Assembly: GCA_035492455.1 (NCBI GenBank)
Contig: DATJJE010000007.1
Location: 16,114-80,113, forward strand
Direction of reading: 5' to 3'
Length of the DNA stretch: 64,000 bases
From: Gp6-AA40 sp035492455
Lineage (GTDB): Bacteria; Acidobacteriota; Vicinamibacteria; Vicinamibacterales; UBA2999
Of this stretch, positions 1 to 8,740 are shown one piece after another (position 1 is the first letter of the stretch; every line of letters begins with the position of its first letter). The position numbers and the translations under genes are program-made. Below the pieces are notes generated by a model, which was not told the DNA's origin, did no database searches, and was given only the letters and a program-made list of their open reading frames with translations.

Positions 1-1
1 G

Positions 2-601
2 ATCATCAGGCTTACGCCGGGAACCAATCCCGCCGAGACCTCGCTGGCGGAGCGCTTCGAAGTCCCTGCGGACAAGGGATACGCGGTGCGCGGCATGGAC
101 GTCGATCGCAACGGCGTCGCCTGGGTCGCGCTTGGCAGTGGCCATCTCGCCAGCTTCGATCGACGCAAGTGCAAGGGACCGCTCAACGGACCGAAGGCCA
201 CCGGGCGTCATTGCGACGAGGGTTGGACGTTCTATGCGGAGCCGCTGCCGCAGTTCAAGAACCTGCAGCAGTCGGGCAGCGTTGAAGGCAGCTACTGGGC
301 GTGGGTCGATCAGCGCAACACCTTCGGCCTCGGCGACAACACACCGATTGCGACCGGCAACGAATCCGACGGCTATCTCGCGCTGAAGGATGGCAAGTGG
401 GTGACCATCCGCGTGCCGTACCCGATGGGGATGTACTCGAAAGGAATCGACGGTCGCATCGACAATCCGAATGGCGGCTGGAAGGGTCGTGGGTTGTGGG
501 TGACCACCTCAACACGCACGCCCTTCCATATGGAGACTGGTAAGGGTCAAACGCCGATTGCCATGCATATTCAGCTTCGGCCCGACCCTCTCGCGAAGTA
601 A
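2..601 (+). CDS. C-terminal part of a secreted-type hypothetical protein (5' end outside window)
   Basis: The reading frame is open from the first bases of the window to a TAA at 599-601, so the start lies upstream and only about 199 residues are visible. The visible part resembles repeat-type propeller proteins: 'DVDRNGVAWVALGSGHLASFD' is the kind of blade sequence seen in NHL or lyase-like propellers, and the segment is rich in Trp, Gly and Asp. I do not recognise a catalytic motif and assign no function. It converges with the MBL-fold gene, whose stop codon begins at the next base, so the two genes end back to back without spacer. Confidence 0.7.
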   Translation: MIRLTPGTNPAETSLAERFEVPADKGYAVRGMDVDRNGVAWVALGSGHLASFDRRKCKGPLNGPKATGRHCDEGWTFYAEPLPQFKNLQQSGSVEGSYWAWVDQRNTFGLGDNTPIATGNESDGYLALKDGKWVTIRVPYPMGMYSKGIDGRIDNPNGGWKGRGLWVTTSTRTPFHMETGKGQTPIAMHIQLRPDPLAK

Positions 602-1681
602 CTAGTTCGTGCCTTTGTAATCCATCGCGACGAGCCGCGCCTCGGCGCAATCCTTCATGATGTCGGCGAACTTCCCGAACTCGTCGACCGTCAGCACGAA
701 CGGATTCGGGCCGTTCGGGTTGCTGCGAATCTGCTCCATCCACCCGATCTCGTCGCCGAACAGTCCCGGGTGCCCGTTGATGAGTGCCTGCACCTTCTGC
801 TGCTTCGCGTAGTCGAGCGCCTTCTTGAAGGCATCGAGCGACGCCCGGTCGGGCGTGATGTTCGCACCCGACAGCATGAGGATGTTCATCGACTTGCCGT
901 GATCCTTTACAGGGATGTAGTAGGCCAGCGTGCCCGGCGTGTGGCCCGGCGTGATGCGCAGCGTGATTGTCTCGTCACCGAGCGTCACCTTCTGGTTGTC
1001 CTGCGTGATTTCGACGTCGCGCTTCGGCAGCGGACGATTGGCTTGCGGACCGCGCGCGTTCGGGTTCGGCCGCTCGATCATGTCCCAATCGAGCTTGCTC
1101 ATCACGACCTTGGATCCGTACTTCTGCTGGAAGTACGGCGCGCCGCCAAAATGATCGAAGTGGCCGTGCCCGACGATGATGTATTTCACGTCTGCCGGCT
1201 TCAAACCCGCTTTCACCAGCCCGGGCTCGATGATCTTCTCCGCCTCGTCAACCGTGTTGAGCGAGTCGATCAGGATGATGCCCTGATTCGTCGTCAACGC
1301 CCACGCGCCGACCGTGTTGAAGCCAAAGAAATAAAAATTGTCGAACAGCTTGACGATGTCGACCTGGCGCTGCGGCTCGGCCGGTTGGCCGGCGTTCTGC
1401 CGCAGTACCGCCGGGCGCTGCGGGCCGAGCACGGTGCACGCTTTCTCGAAGCGTGACTGCAGCTTGGCGTCGTTGCCGGCTGCCGCTTTGGCTTTGGCGA
1501 CGAGCGCCTGCGCTTCCTTCGAGTTCTTCCACTGGTCGTCGCTCGGATAGGCGTCGTTGCCCGCCGTCGTGCCGCCGACCGCGCGCCGCTGCTGCTGCGG
1601 CTGCTGCGCGTGAACCTGGATCTGGAGCGCCATGGCGGCGAGCGCCGCGACAGCCATTCCAACCGCCATTCGTTTCAGCAT
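602..1681 (-). CDS. Secreted MBL-fold metallo-hydrolase
   Basis: A 359-residue protein with an N-terminal signal peptide (about residues 1-25, ending near VHAQ) and one metallo-beta-lactamase domain. The metal-binding motif HGHFDH is at about residues 172-177, followed by TPGHTPG and a late NGHPG histidine, so the two-metal site looks complete. I chose the start at 1681 because AGGAGA lies a few bases upstream and the signal peptide follows at once; an upstream in-frame start would translate through the palindrome at 1700-1742. It is closely similar to the second half of the tandem protein at 11192-13141. Its substrate is unknown; beta-lactam hydrolysis is possible for the fold but not shown. 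Confidence 0.85.
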   Translation of the reverse strand: MLKRMAVGMAVAALAAMALQIQVHAQQPQQQRRAVGGTTAGNDAYPSDDQWKNSKEAQALVAKAKAAAGNDAKLQSRFEKACTVLGPQRPAVLRQNAGQPAEPQRQVDIVKLFDNFYFFGFNTVGAWALTTNQGIILIDSLNTVDEAEKIIEPGLVKAGLKPADVKYIIVGHGHFDHFGGAPYFQQKYGSKVVMSKLDWDMIERPNPNARGPQANRPLPKRDVEITQDNQKVTLGDETITLRITPGHTPGTLAYYIPVKDHGKSMNILMLSGANITPDRASLDAFKKALDYAKQQKVQALINGHPGLFGDEIGWMEQIRSNPNGPNPFVLTVDEFGKFADIMKDCAEARLVAMDYKGTN

Positions 1682-1699
1682 TGCTGTTCTCCTCTGAAC

Positions 1700-1742
1700 G
1701 GGGTCGGGACTCATTTCGATTTCCGTAATGAGTCCCGACCCC
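1700..1742. repeat. Perfect 16-bp inverted repeat with 11-nt loop
   Basis: Bases 1700-1715 and 1727-1742 are exact reverse complements (arm GGGGTCGGGACTCATT). It lies between two minus-strand genes, 3' of the cupin gene (stop at 1747) and 5' of the MBL gene. No T run follows on either side, so it could be an RNA-processing or attenuation hairpin, or a member of a dispersed palindromic family. It extends the minus-strand reading frame upstream of the true MBL start. Confidence 0.85.
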
Positions 1743-1746
1743 TTCT

Positions 1747-2274
1747 TCACTTGATCTTGCCGAACAACTCGCCTTTATCAATCACGTCGGCGCGCGTCGG
1801 ACCGTAACCGGAAATAAGGACCCACACTTCTTCTTCATGCGCGCCGTCGTAGTGCAACCCGCCCGACGGGTGCCGCATGTAATCTCCGGGCTTGAGGCCC
1901 ACCTCCTTGGCGTGGTCCCACGTCTTCGTTCCTTCGCCGGTGTACCACGTGCCCTTCAGCACGACGCAGTGGCGTTCGTCAGGATGCGTGTGCGGCCGGC
2001 TCATCGTGTTCGGTGGGAACTTGTTGATCGTGAGGTAGAACCCCGGCTTCGACGGATCGCCCTCGAGCACTGCGGTCTGCACGCCGAGCTTGTTTCCCTC
2101 GGTGGCGTTCCACTTGAACTTGTCGGCGTTGAGCCGGATGAACTCGCGCGTCGGAAACGCGCCGAACTCCGCCTGACGGCTGGCGCCCGGCGTCGCCGCC
2201 TGTTGCGCATTGACCGTAACAGCGGCCGTCACGAACGCGGCGGCCGCCCAGGTTGCCAGTGTTGAGATTTTCAT
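1747..2274 (-). CDS. Secreted cupin-domain protein
   Basis: A 175-residue protein with a signal peptide (about residues 1-23, ending VNAQ) and a single cupin barrel. The motif RPHTHPDERH followed by VLKGTWY (about residues 91-110) and the later GGLHYDG supply the usual His-rich metal site. It belongs to the same family as the product of 8120-8632, which keeps the VLKGTWYFG and ISGYGP/IVGYGP segments. It lies just upstream of the MBL gene on the same strand, separated by the 1700-1742 hairpin. A periplasmic metal-dependent role is likely, but the substrate cannot be read from sequence. Confidence 0.8.
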   Translation of the reverse strand: MKISTLATWAAAAFVTAAVTVNAQQAATPGASRQAEFGAFPTREFIRLNADKFKWNATEGNKLGVQTAVLEGDPSKPGFYLTINKFPPNTMSRPHTHPDERHCVVLKGTWYTGEGTKTWDHAKEVGLKPGDYMRHPSGGLHYDGAHEEEVWVLISGYGPTRADVIDKGELFGKIK

Positions 2275-2352
2275 GGCGCTTATTCTAGTCCCTGAATTCC
2301 TGCGATAAATGAGCCGGCTCCGCGCCTGCGGCGGCCTCGGCGTGGCAAGCTC

Positions 2353-3456
2353 TCAATCCTTAAACTCCTGCGGCCTGATGACTACCTTTATCGCGCCGTC
2401 CAGCTTCTCCCGGAAGTAGCGGAGAGCGGTCGGCAACTGGTTGAACGCGAACGTATGTGTGTGCAGCGGCGACGGGTCGAGCTTCTTCTGCGCCATGAGC
2501 GACGCGGCGCGCCGCACAGCGCCCTGCCCTTCGCCGCGAATTCCATACATATAAATGTTGTTCGTGACGACGTGTCCGATGTCCACCAGCGACGGCTTGT
2601 TGGAGAATGCGCCGAGGCATACGCGTCCGCCGCGCTTCAGCATGCGAATCGCGTCGTTGACGGCGTTGGGCGCTCCCGAGCACTCGAACACGAGGTTCGC
2701 GCCGAGGTCGCTCGTCAGCTTCTGCACCGCCTCGACGACGTTTTCGCGTGATGCGTTGATCACCACGTCGGCGCCAACGCGCGTGCCGACCTCGAGCCGG
2801 CTGTCGACAATATCGGTGAGGATCACGGGAGCAGCGCCAAGCGCCTTGCCGACGGCAACCGCCGACAGGCCGATCGGCCCCGCCCCGGTAACGACAAGAC
2901 TCTCGCCGGCAACGAGGCCGCCCAGCACATCGAGCCCGTACATCGCGGTGCCCGCCGTCACGATCAACGTCGCTACTTCGTCGCTGAGATGCGCGGGCAC
3001 GCGAACCAGCGTGTTGATGTGATTGACGGCGTACTGCGCGAATCCGCCATCGGTGGTGAATCCGTTGGCGCGATGACCCTTGTTGAATTCGCCGTAGTTT
3101 CGGCCGTAGTTCAGACACGAGGTGTACATGCCCTGACGGCAGCGCTCGCATCGCCCGCACCCGGCATGAATTTCCACGGCAACACGCTCACCGATGACAA
3201 ATTCGTCGACCGTGGGCCCGAGTTCCACAATCGTGCCCATGTACTCGTGCCCGGGGGTGAAGTTCTTGTTGAACGGCGCCTCGCCTGCGACAGTCGCCGG
3301 GGGCCCGTGGCTAATTACTTCGAGATCGGTGGCGCAAATGGCCGTCGCGTCTACGCGGACCAGCACTTCGCCCACGCCGGCCGTCGGCACAGGCTTGTCG
3401 ACGAGCGTCAACTCGCCTGGATCGCCCAGCACCCACGCCTTCATGGTTTTCGTCAT
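2353..3456 (-). CDS. Zinc-dependent alcohol dehydrogenase (MDR family)
   Basis: A 367-residue medium-chain dehydrogenase. The N-terminal GroES-like domain carries the catalytic Cys in ATAICATDLEV, the PGHEYMG His-Glu pair, and a structural-zinc cluster CGRCERCRQGMYTSC. The C-terminal Rossmann domain carries GAGPIGLSAVAVG. The predicted reaction is NAD(P)-dependent oxidation of an alcohol or polyol in the cytoplasm; the substrate cannot be assigned. I placed the start at the ATG 3456 (MTKTMKAW), where family homology begins, rather than the longer frame from 3525, although the ribosome binding site there is weak. The gene stands alone and diverges from the TonB receptor. Confidence 0.88.
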   Translation of the reverse strand: MTKTMKAWVLGDPGELTLVDKPVPTAGVGEVLVRVDATAICATDLEVISHGPPATVAGEAPFNKNFTPGHEYMGTIVELGPTVDEFVIGERVAVEIHAGCGRCERCRQGMYTSCLNYGRNYGEFNKGHRANGFTTDGGFAQYAVNHINTLVRVPAHLSDEVATLIVTAGTAMYGLDVLGGLVAGESLVVTGAGPIGLSAVAVGKALGAAPVILTDIVDSRLEVGTRVGADVVINASRENVVEAVQKLTSDLGANLVFECSGAPNAVNDAIRMLKRGGRVCLGAFSNKPSLVDIGHVVTNNIYMYGIRGEGQGAVRRAASLMAQKKLDPSPLHTHTFAFNQLPTALRYFREKLDGAIKVVIRPQEFKD

Positions 3457-3532
3457 TTGGCGGCTTCTATCATCCGTTTTTCGTGGTCCGAAAGGCACCC
3501 CGGTACCGTTCCGGCCGGATTGCAACGGCGTA

Positions 3533-3538
3533 TATAAT
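3533..3538 (+). promoter_or_regulatory. Candidate -10 element TATAAT of the TonB receptor gene
   Basis: An exact TATAAT lies 42 bases before the receptor ATG, in the divergent region between two genes. No good -35 hexamer sits at 16-18 bases upstream, so the call rests on the -10 alone and on its position. Confidence 0.4.
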
Positions 3539-3579
3539 CTTCCGCACCAAAAATCGTGATTTTCACGAAGGAGGCACTG

Positions 3580-6500
3580 ATGAACTTCCGGCGATTGGTC
3601 CGCTTGACCGTCGCGTTGCTTGCGTTGCCCGTCCTCGCATATGCGCAGGATGCAACGATAAGCGGTACTATCAAGGACAACACCGGCGGCGTTCTTCCAG
3701 GCGTCACCGTCACCGCGACTAACGAAGCATCAGGCAATACGTTCAACAGCGTCACCGACGACCGCGGGGTTTATCGCATCCCTGTTCGTGCGGGCGTGTA
3801 CAAAATCACCGCGGAACTGGCGGGCTTCACGACCATTACGCGTCCCGGTATCGAACTCCTTCTCGGCCGCCAGGTCGTCCTCGATCTGGCGTTGCAGGTC
3901 TCCACGCTCCAGGAAACGGTCACCGTAACTGGTGAAGCGCCGCTGCTCGATACGACGACGTCCACCGTCGCCACCAACATCGATCCCCGGCAGATGCAGG
4001 ACATCCCGATCAACGGCCGCAACTGGATGGACCTGACGATGCTGTCCGCCGGCTCGCGCACGAACGCGTCGAGCGAGGTGCCGCAGGATCGGCAGGGCTT
4101 CTTCCAGACCAACGTCGATGGCCAGTCGGTTACCCTCACGGTCTGCTGCGCACAGAACCAGCCCCGTTACAGCCGCGACTCGATCGCCGAGTTCCAGCTG
4201 ACGACGAACCGGTTCGACGCGACACAGGGTCGCACCATGGGCATGATGGTCAACGCCATCACCAAGTCGGGAACCAACACGTTCACGGGCACCTTCGGCG
4301 GCTACTTCCGGCGGGACAACTGGAACGCCAAGGATTTCATTCAGAAGAAAGTGCTGCCCTATAAAGATACGCAGGTGAGCGGGACGTTTGGCGGCCCGAT
4401 CATCAAGGACCGCATTCATTTCTTTGGTAATTACGAGTACGAGCGTAACCCGCAGACGTTCGCCTTCGGCGGTCCGACAGGTCCGTTCGGATCGTGCGGC
4501 GCCGCGTGCCCGAACATCAACCTGAATCTGAACGCGAATTACACGCTGCAGCAGGGCGGCGTGAAGGTTGACATGCAGTTCAACCCGAAGAACCGCCTGA
4601 CCGGCCGCTTCAGCCACTATAAGAATCTGCAGCCGATTCAGACCGTCGGCGCGCTGGCCACAACGCACCCCTCGAATGCGACGGAGAACAATCGATTCGT
4701 CGATCAGTACTTCGCCACGTACACGTCGGTGCTGAGCAACAACACGATCAACGAGATCAAGGGCGGCCTGGCGGCGAACTTCTACACGCTCGAACCGGTC
4801 TCGGGCTGGGGAACGAGCGGCAGCCGTCGTCCACCTCAGACCGACAAGATTCTGTTCGACGTATTCTCCGGTCGTGAAATCCAGGGCGGCGCCCCGGGGA
4901 TCACGTTCGCGGGCTATACCATCGGTTCGCCCACCAACACGCCGCAGCGCACGGGCGAGCACAACTACCAGATCCGCGACGACTTCACCACGGCGTTCGA
5001 GCTGGGTGGACGCCACGACGTGAAGATGGGTGGCGACTTCATCAAGTACACAATGTCCCAGGGCTGGTGCAACGTCTGCGACGGTCTGTTCACGTCGGTT
5101 CAGGCTGCGCCTGCCAATCTCGAGCAGCTGCTGCCGGACTGGCGCGATGCGTCCACCTGGCAGTGGAACGCGATGTCGCCGCTGTTCCGTGACTACAACG
5201 TGACCATCGGCAACATGTCGTATTCCGTCCACCGCCAGATTTACGCGGCGTGGTACCAGGACGACTGGAAGATGGGTCAGAAGCTCACGCTCAACATGGG
5301 CGTGCGCTACGACCTCGATCACGGCGCGCAGGGCGAGTGGGTGAAGTTCCTGCCGTGGTTGTCGGGCAAGCGTCCGACCGACAAGAACAACGTCGCGCCG
5401 CGACTCGGTTTCGCGTATCAGCTGAACGAAAAATCCGTCATTCGCGGCGGATGGGGGATCTTCTTCACGGAGCTCGAAGACGACGCCCTGCATCAGTCGT
5501 ACATCCTGACGCAGAACGCGAACATCACGCTGCCGAACAACGGACGCCCGGACTTCGGCCTCAATCCATTCGGCGGACCGAAGCCGACGCTCGACCAGAT
5601 CCTCGCGCGCCGGTGCGACATCGTCGGCCTGCCGTTCAACTCGCCGAACTGCTTCCCGCAGTCGATCCGCAACGGATCCGAGATCCCGGTCGGCGACCAC
5701 CCGGTTTCCTATAGCCACATGGTGTCAATCGGCATACAGCGAGAGCTCGCGACGAACACCGGCCTCGACAGCAACTTCGTCTGGACCGGGGGCCGCGCGG
5801 AAGAACGGCGGCAGAACCTCAACAGCTCGATCAACCCGGCAACCGGCGCCAACTACACGGCGACCGGCGCGGCAACCGATCTTGCACACCTGCCGTTCCC
5901 GTCATGGGGTCCGATCGCCGGCGAGATCATGAACGGCCGGTCGAACTACTACGGCTGGGAGAACACGCTCACCAAGCGGTTCAGCAATCGCTGGCAGGCG
6001 AACGCAACCTACACGCTGTCCTATTTCAAAGATGATGGCGGTATCGGCAATCTCACCGGGCCATTCCTGACGACGCTCGATCCGAACGCGAACGTCACGA
6101 CGATCCTCACGCCCTACACCGGGACGATTGCCCCGGACATGGGTCCGATGTATCAGCTCACGGCCACCGACCAGCGTCACCGCGCGACGTTCAACGGTAT
6201 CTGGGATATGGGCAAGGGCTTCCAGGTGAGCGGCGTCTACTTCTTCGGTTCCGGCGAGCGCCGCAGCACGAGCTGGGGCAGCGACCTGCGCAACACCGGC
6301 GGCGCCAACTACGGCATCCTGACGCCGGCCGGCACGACCGCGGAATCGCTGACGGCGCGACTGAATCCCGACGTGCGCGATCGCGTCGGCTCGATCAAGG
6401 GCCAGGTCTACAACGGTCAGTTCCTGCTCGACCGCGCGCAGCTGGTTGGCCAGCCGATTCATCGTGTTGACATGCGCCTGCAGAAGCGGATCTCGCTCGG

Positions 6501-6675
6501 TGGCCGCCGCAACGCCGACCTGATGGCTGAAGTGTTCAACATCTTCAACCACGCCAACTACGGGGCGTACACGACGACGTTGAGCAACCCGGCGCAGTAC
6601 GGTCTGCCGTCGCCGAACCTGGCAACGGCGTACCTGCCGCGCATCGTGCAGCTGGGATTCCATCTGGCGTTCTAA
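3580..6675 (+). CDS. TonB-dependent outer-membrane receptor, Oar-like
   Basis: A 1031-residue protein. A signal peptide (about 1-24, ending LAYAQ) is followed by a carboxypeptidase-regulatory-like beta-sandwich (about 25-110: ISGTIKDNTGGVLPGVTVTA, then DDRGVYRIPVRAG), a plug domain (ETVTVTGEAPLLDT, IPINGRNW) and a long beta barrel ending in LGFHLAF, whose terminal Phe fits an outer-membrane insertion signal. I chose the start at 3580 because GGAGG precedes it; the frame also has an upstream GTG. Such receptors import large substrates through TonB energy; the ligand is unknown. No SusD-like partner is adjacent. A strong terminator follows at 6738-6766. Confidence 0.93.
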   Translation: MNFRRLVRLTVALLALPVLAYAQDATISGTIKDNTGGVLPGVTVTATNEASGNTFNSVTDDRGVYRIPVRAGVYKITAELAGFTTITRPGIELLLGRQVVLDLALQVSTLQETVTVTGEAPLLDTTTSTVATNIDPRQMQDIPINGRNWMDLTMLSAGSRTNASSEVPQDRQGFFQTNVDGQSVTLTVCCAQNQPRYSRDSIAEFQLTTNRFDATQGRTMGMMVNAITKSGTNTFTGTFGGYFRRDNWNAKDFIQKKVLPYKDTQVSGTFGGPIIKDRIHFFGNYEYERNPQTFAFGGPTGPFGSCGAACPNINLNLNANYTLQQGGVKVDMQFNPKNRLTGRFSHYKNLQPIQTVGALATTHPSNATENNRFVDQYFATYTSVLSNNTINEIKGGLAANFYTLEPVSGWGTSGSRRPPQTDKILFDVFSGREIQGGAPGITFAGYTIGSPTNTPQRTGEHNYQIRDDFTTAFELGGRHDVKMGGDFIKYTMSQGWCNVCDGLFTSVQAAPANLEQLLPDWRDASTWQWNAMSPLFRDYNVTIGNMSYSVHRQIYAAWYQDDWKMGQKLTLNMGVRYDLDHGAQGEWVKFLPWLSGKRPTDKNNVAPRLGFAYQLNEKSVIRGGWGIFFTELEDDALHQSYILTQNANITLPNNGRPDFGLNPFGGPKPTLDQILARRCDIVGLPFNSPNCFPQSIRNGSEIPVGDHPVSYSHMVSIGIQRELATNTGLDSNFVWTGGRAEERRQNLNSSINPATGANYTATGAATDLAHLPFPSWGPIAGEIMNGRSNYYGWENTLTKRFSNRWQANATYTLSYFKDDGGIGNLTGPFLTTLDPNANVTTILTPYTGTIAPDMGPMYQLTATDQRHRATFNGIWDMGKGFQVSGVYFFGSGERRSTSWGSDLRNTGGANYGILTPAGTTAESLTARLNPDVRDRVGSIKGQVYNGQFLLDRAQLVGQPIHRVDMRLQKRISLGGRRNADLMAEVFNIFNHANYGAYTTTLSNPAQYGLPSPNLATAYLPRIVQLGFHLAF

Positions 6676-6684
6676 AGCTCGCGG

Positions 6685-6714
6685 ATCTGCCGGGTCCGAA
6701 AGGACCCGGCCTAC
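6685..6714. repeat. Dispersed palindromic element, copy 1
   Basis: This 30-base stretch contains a 9-bp stem, GCCGGGTCC and GGACCCGGC, around a GAAA loop. Its reverse complement is identical over all 30 bases to 13150-13179, including the flanks outside the stem, so it is a dispersed element rather than a chance hairpin. It sits just after the TonB receptor stop codon. Confidence 0.8.
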
Positions 6715-6737
6715 GCTATCGAGTAACACCAGGGTAG

Positions 6738-6766
6738 GGCGGGTCCTTTCGGACCCGCCTTTTTTT
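6738..6766 (+). terminator. Rho-independent terminator after the TonB receptor
   Basis: A 9-bp stem (GGCGGGTCC, loop TTTC, GGACCCGCC) is followed directly by seven T residues. It is a variant of the 6685-6714 palindrome. The T run ends exactly where the next ATG begins, which leaves no room for a ribosome binding site for the amidase gene. Confidence 0.85.
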
Positions 6767-8119
6767 ATGACCATCGACGAATTTGCCCGCAGGCTGCGTG
6801 CGCATGAAATCACCGCGCGCGAGATCACAGAACAATGTCTTCGACGCATCGACGACCTGCAGCCGAAGCTCAATGCGTTCATCCGCGTAATGGCAGACGA
6901 GGCGCGCAGCGCCGCTGACGCCGCGGATGGCGAGCTCGCTGCCGGGCGCGATCGCGGTCCGCTGCACGGTGTACCGATAGCGGTCAAGGACTTGATCGAC
7001 ATGGCGGGCGTGCCGACGACGGCTGCGTCGCGGGTGCGCGAGGGACACATGGCAGCGGCGGATGCTCCGGTCATCACGCATCTGCGGAACGCGGGCGCGG
7101 TGCTGATCGGCAAGACCAACCTCGACGAGTTCGCGTTCGGAACGACGAGCGAGAACTCGGCATTCGGGCCCGTGCGAAATCCAATAGATTCGAGACGAAC
7201 ACCCGGCGGATCGAGCGGCGGATCTGCGGTCGCGGTCGCAACCGGAATGGCGCTTGCGGCCGTCGGCAGCGACACAGGGGGATCGATCCGCATTCCAGCA
7301 GCGGCGTGCGGGATCGTCGGTCTGAAGCCGACGATCGGCGAGATTTCGACGGATTCGGTCGTGCCGCTGTCGGGAACGTTCGATCATCTCGGCCCGTTCG
7401 CGCGGAGCGTTGAGGATGCCGCGATTGTCCATCGAGTCCTGGCGGGCAACAGCCGTGCGGATCTCGTGAGGACCGCGAAACGGGACAAGGATGGCGCGGA
7501 CCTTCTCAGGTCCGCGACATTCGGCATTCCCCGCGGCTACCTTACCGATCTGCTCGACACCGACGTGCGCGCGCGATTCGATGAAGCTGTCGCCGCGCTT
7601 CGCGGCGCGGGCGCACAAGTGACGGACGTCGCCATTCCGCATGCCGAGCTGACGCCGGCGGTCTATGTCCACATCCACTCGTCGGAAGGAGCGACGTATC
7701 ACGCGCAAACGCTCGATTCGCATGCCGATCGCTACACGCCAGTCGTGCGAAGGCGCCTCGAGCTTGGACGATACGTCCTGGCGCAGGATTACGTGCGGGC
7801 GATGGAAGGACGCGAGCTGCTGCGCGGCGAAGTGGACGCCGCTCTCGACGGGGTGGACGCGTTGCTGCTGCCGACGGTGCCGATTCCAGCGCCGCTCATC
7901 GGCGCGGAGTCGGCGATGATCGCCGGTCGCGAGGAGCCGGTCCGCGCGTTGATGCTTCGGCTGACGCAGCTGTTCAACGTCACGGGCAATCCGGCCATCT
8001 CACTGCCGTGCGGTCACACGTCGCACGGCCTGCCTGTCGGCCTGCAGCTGGTCGGTCGCCGCGGTGGCACAGAGGCGCTGCTTGCCGTCGCATGCGCGTG
8101 CGAGCGGCAGCTCGCCTGA
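6767..8119 (+). CDS. Amidase-signature family hydrolase
   Basis: A 450-residue cytoplasmic amidase. The Ser-cisSer-Lys triad is visible as Lys74 (VPIAVKDLIDM), Ser149 (TPGGSSGGSA) and Ser173 (SDTGGSIRIP), with spacing as in GatA. It could be a general amidase or a GatA-like subunit, but gatB and gatC are not adjacent, so a stand-alone amidase is more likely. The N-terminus aligns from the ATG at 6767, which follows directly on the T run of a terminator; no ribosome binding site is visible. Its stop codon touches the convergent cupin gene's stop with no spacer. Confidence 0.88.
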   Translation: MTIDEFARRLRAHEITAREITEQCLRRIDDLQPKLNAFIRVMADEARSAADAADGELAAGRDRGPLHGVPIAVKDLIDMAGVPTTAASRVREGHMAAADAPVITHLRNAGAVLIGKTNLDEFAFGTTSENSAFGPVRNPIDSRRTPGGSSGGSAVAVATGMALAAVGSDTGGSIRIPAAACGIVGLKPTIGEISTDSVVPLSGTFDHLGPFARSVEDAAIVHRVLAGNSRADLVRTAKRDKDGADLLRSATFGIPRGYLTDLLDTDVRARFDEAVAALRGAGAQVTDVAIPHAELTPAVYVHIHSSEGATYHAQTLDSHADRYTPVVRRRLELGRYVLAQDYVRAMEGRELLRGEVDAALDGVDALLLPTVPIPAPLIGAESAMIAGREEPVRALMLRLTQLFNVTGNPAISLPCGHTSHGLPVGLQLVGRRGGTEALLAVACACERQLA

Positions 8120-8632
8120 CTATTTCTTCGCTGCGTTCGCGGGATCGTCGGCGGGATTCACATAGCTCGTCGACGAAGGACCGTAGCCGACGATCTCGAT
8201 GACCACCTGCTCCCGCGTGCGCGCGAAATGCGGCGTGTTCGCCGGTTCGGTGTACATGCTGCCGGCGGGCAGCATCTTGAGCGCCTTCTCGTCGAACGCC
8301 TTGCCGTAGCCGAAGTACCACGTGCCCTTCAGCACCGTGGCCACACGGTCGTCCTTGTGCGAGTGCGCCTGAATCGTCATGTTCGGCGCGGCGCGCAGCG
8401 CGAGCACATACAGGCCGGGCTTCGTCGGATCGCCCTTCAGGATGACGGTCTCGATGCCGCTTACGCCTGAGGTTCCGGTGCCTCCTGCAAGCGCAGACGG
8501 CCACGGGATTTCATCGAGCTTGATCGTCACAGGACCGTTGAGCCGCGCCTGCGCTCCACTAGACGTGGCCGCCGCGGCGGTGAGCATCACAGCAAGGACG
8601 CCATACCTCGAAACAGCTGACAAAGTGCGCAT
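8120..8632 (-). CDS. Secreted cupin-domain protein
   Basis: A 170-residue protein with a signal peptide (about 1-27, ending SSGAQ) and one cupin domain. QAHSHKDDRVATVLKGTWYFG and NTPHFART provide the His-rich site. It is paralogous to the cupin at 1747-2274. The AT-rich stretch just upstream (8640-8665) contains an exact minus-strand TATAAT at 8642-8647, only ten bases from the ATG, so a very short leader or an alternative promoter is possible. Function beyond the cupin fold is not evident. Confidence 0.8.
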   Translation of the reverse strand: MRTLSAVSRYGVLAVMLTAAAATSSGAQARLNGPVTIKLDEIPWPSALAGGTGTSGVSGIETVILKGDPTKPGLYVLALRAAPNMTIQAHSHKDDRVATVLKGTWYFGYGKAFDEKALKMLPAGSMYTEPANTPHFARTREQVVIEIVGYGPSSTSYVNPADDPANAAKK

Positions 8633-8740
8633 GGATAAAGCATTATAATTTTCTTTCTTTTGAACAATTTGGGCCCATCAACGTAAATATATGAACGGTC
8701 CGGGTGCACGGACCGCAGACGAGGGTTGGAGGACGACAAG

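Noticed and set aside
3730..5718. 662-codon open frame opposite the TonB receptor
   Set aside because: Arg/Val-rich composition with no motif and no ribosome binding site; explained by the codon use of the real gene.
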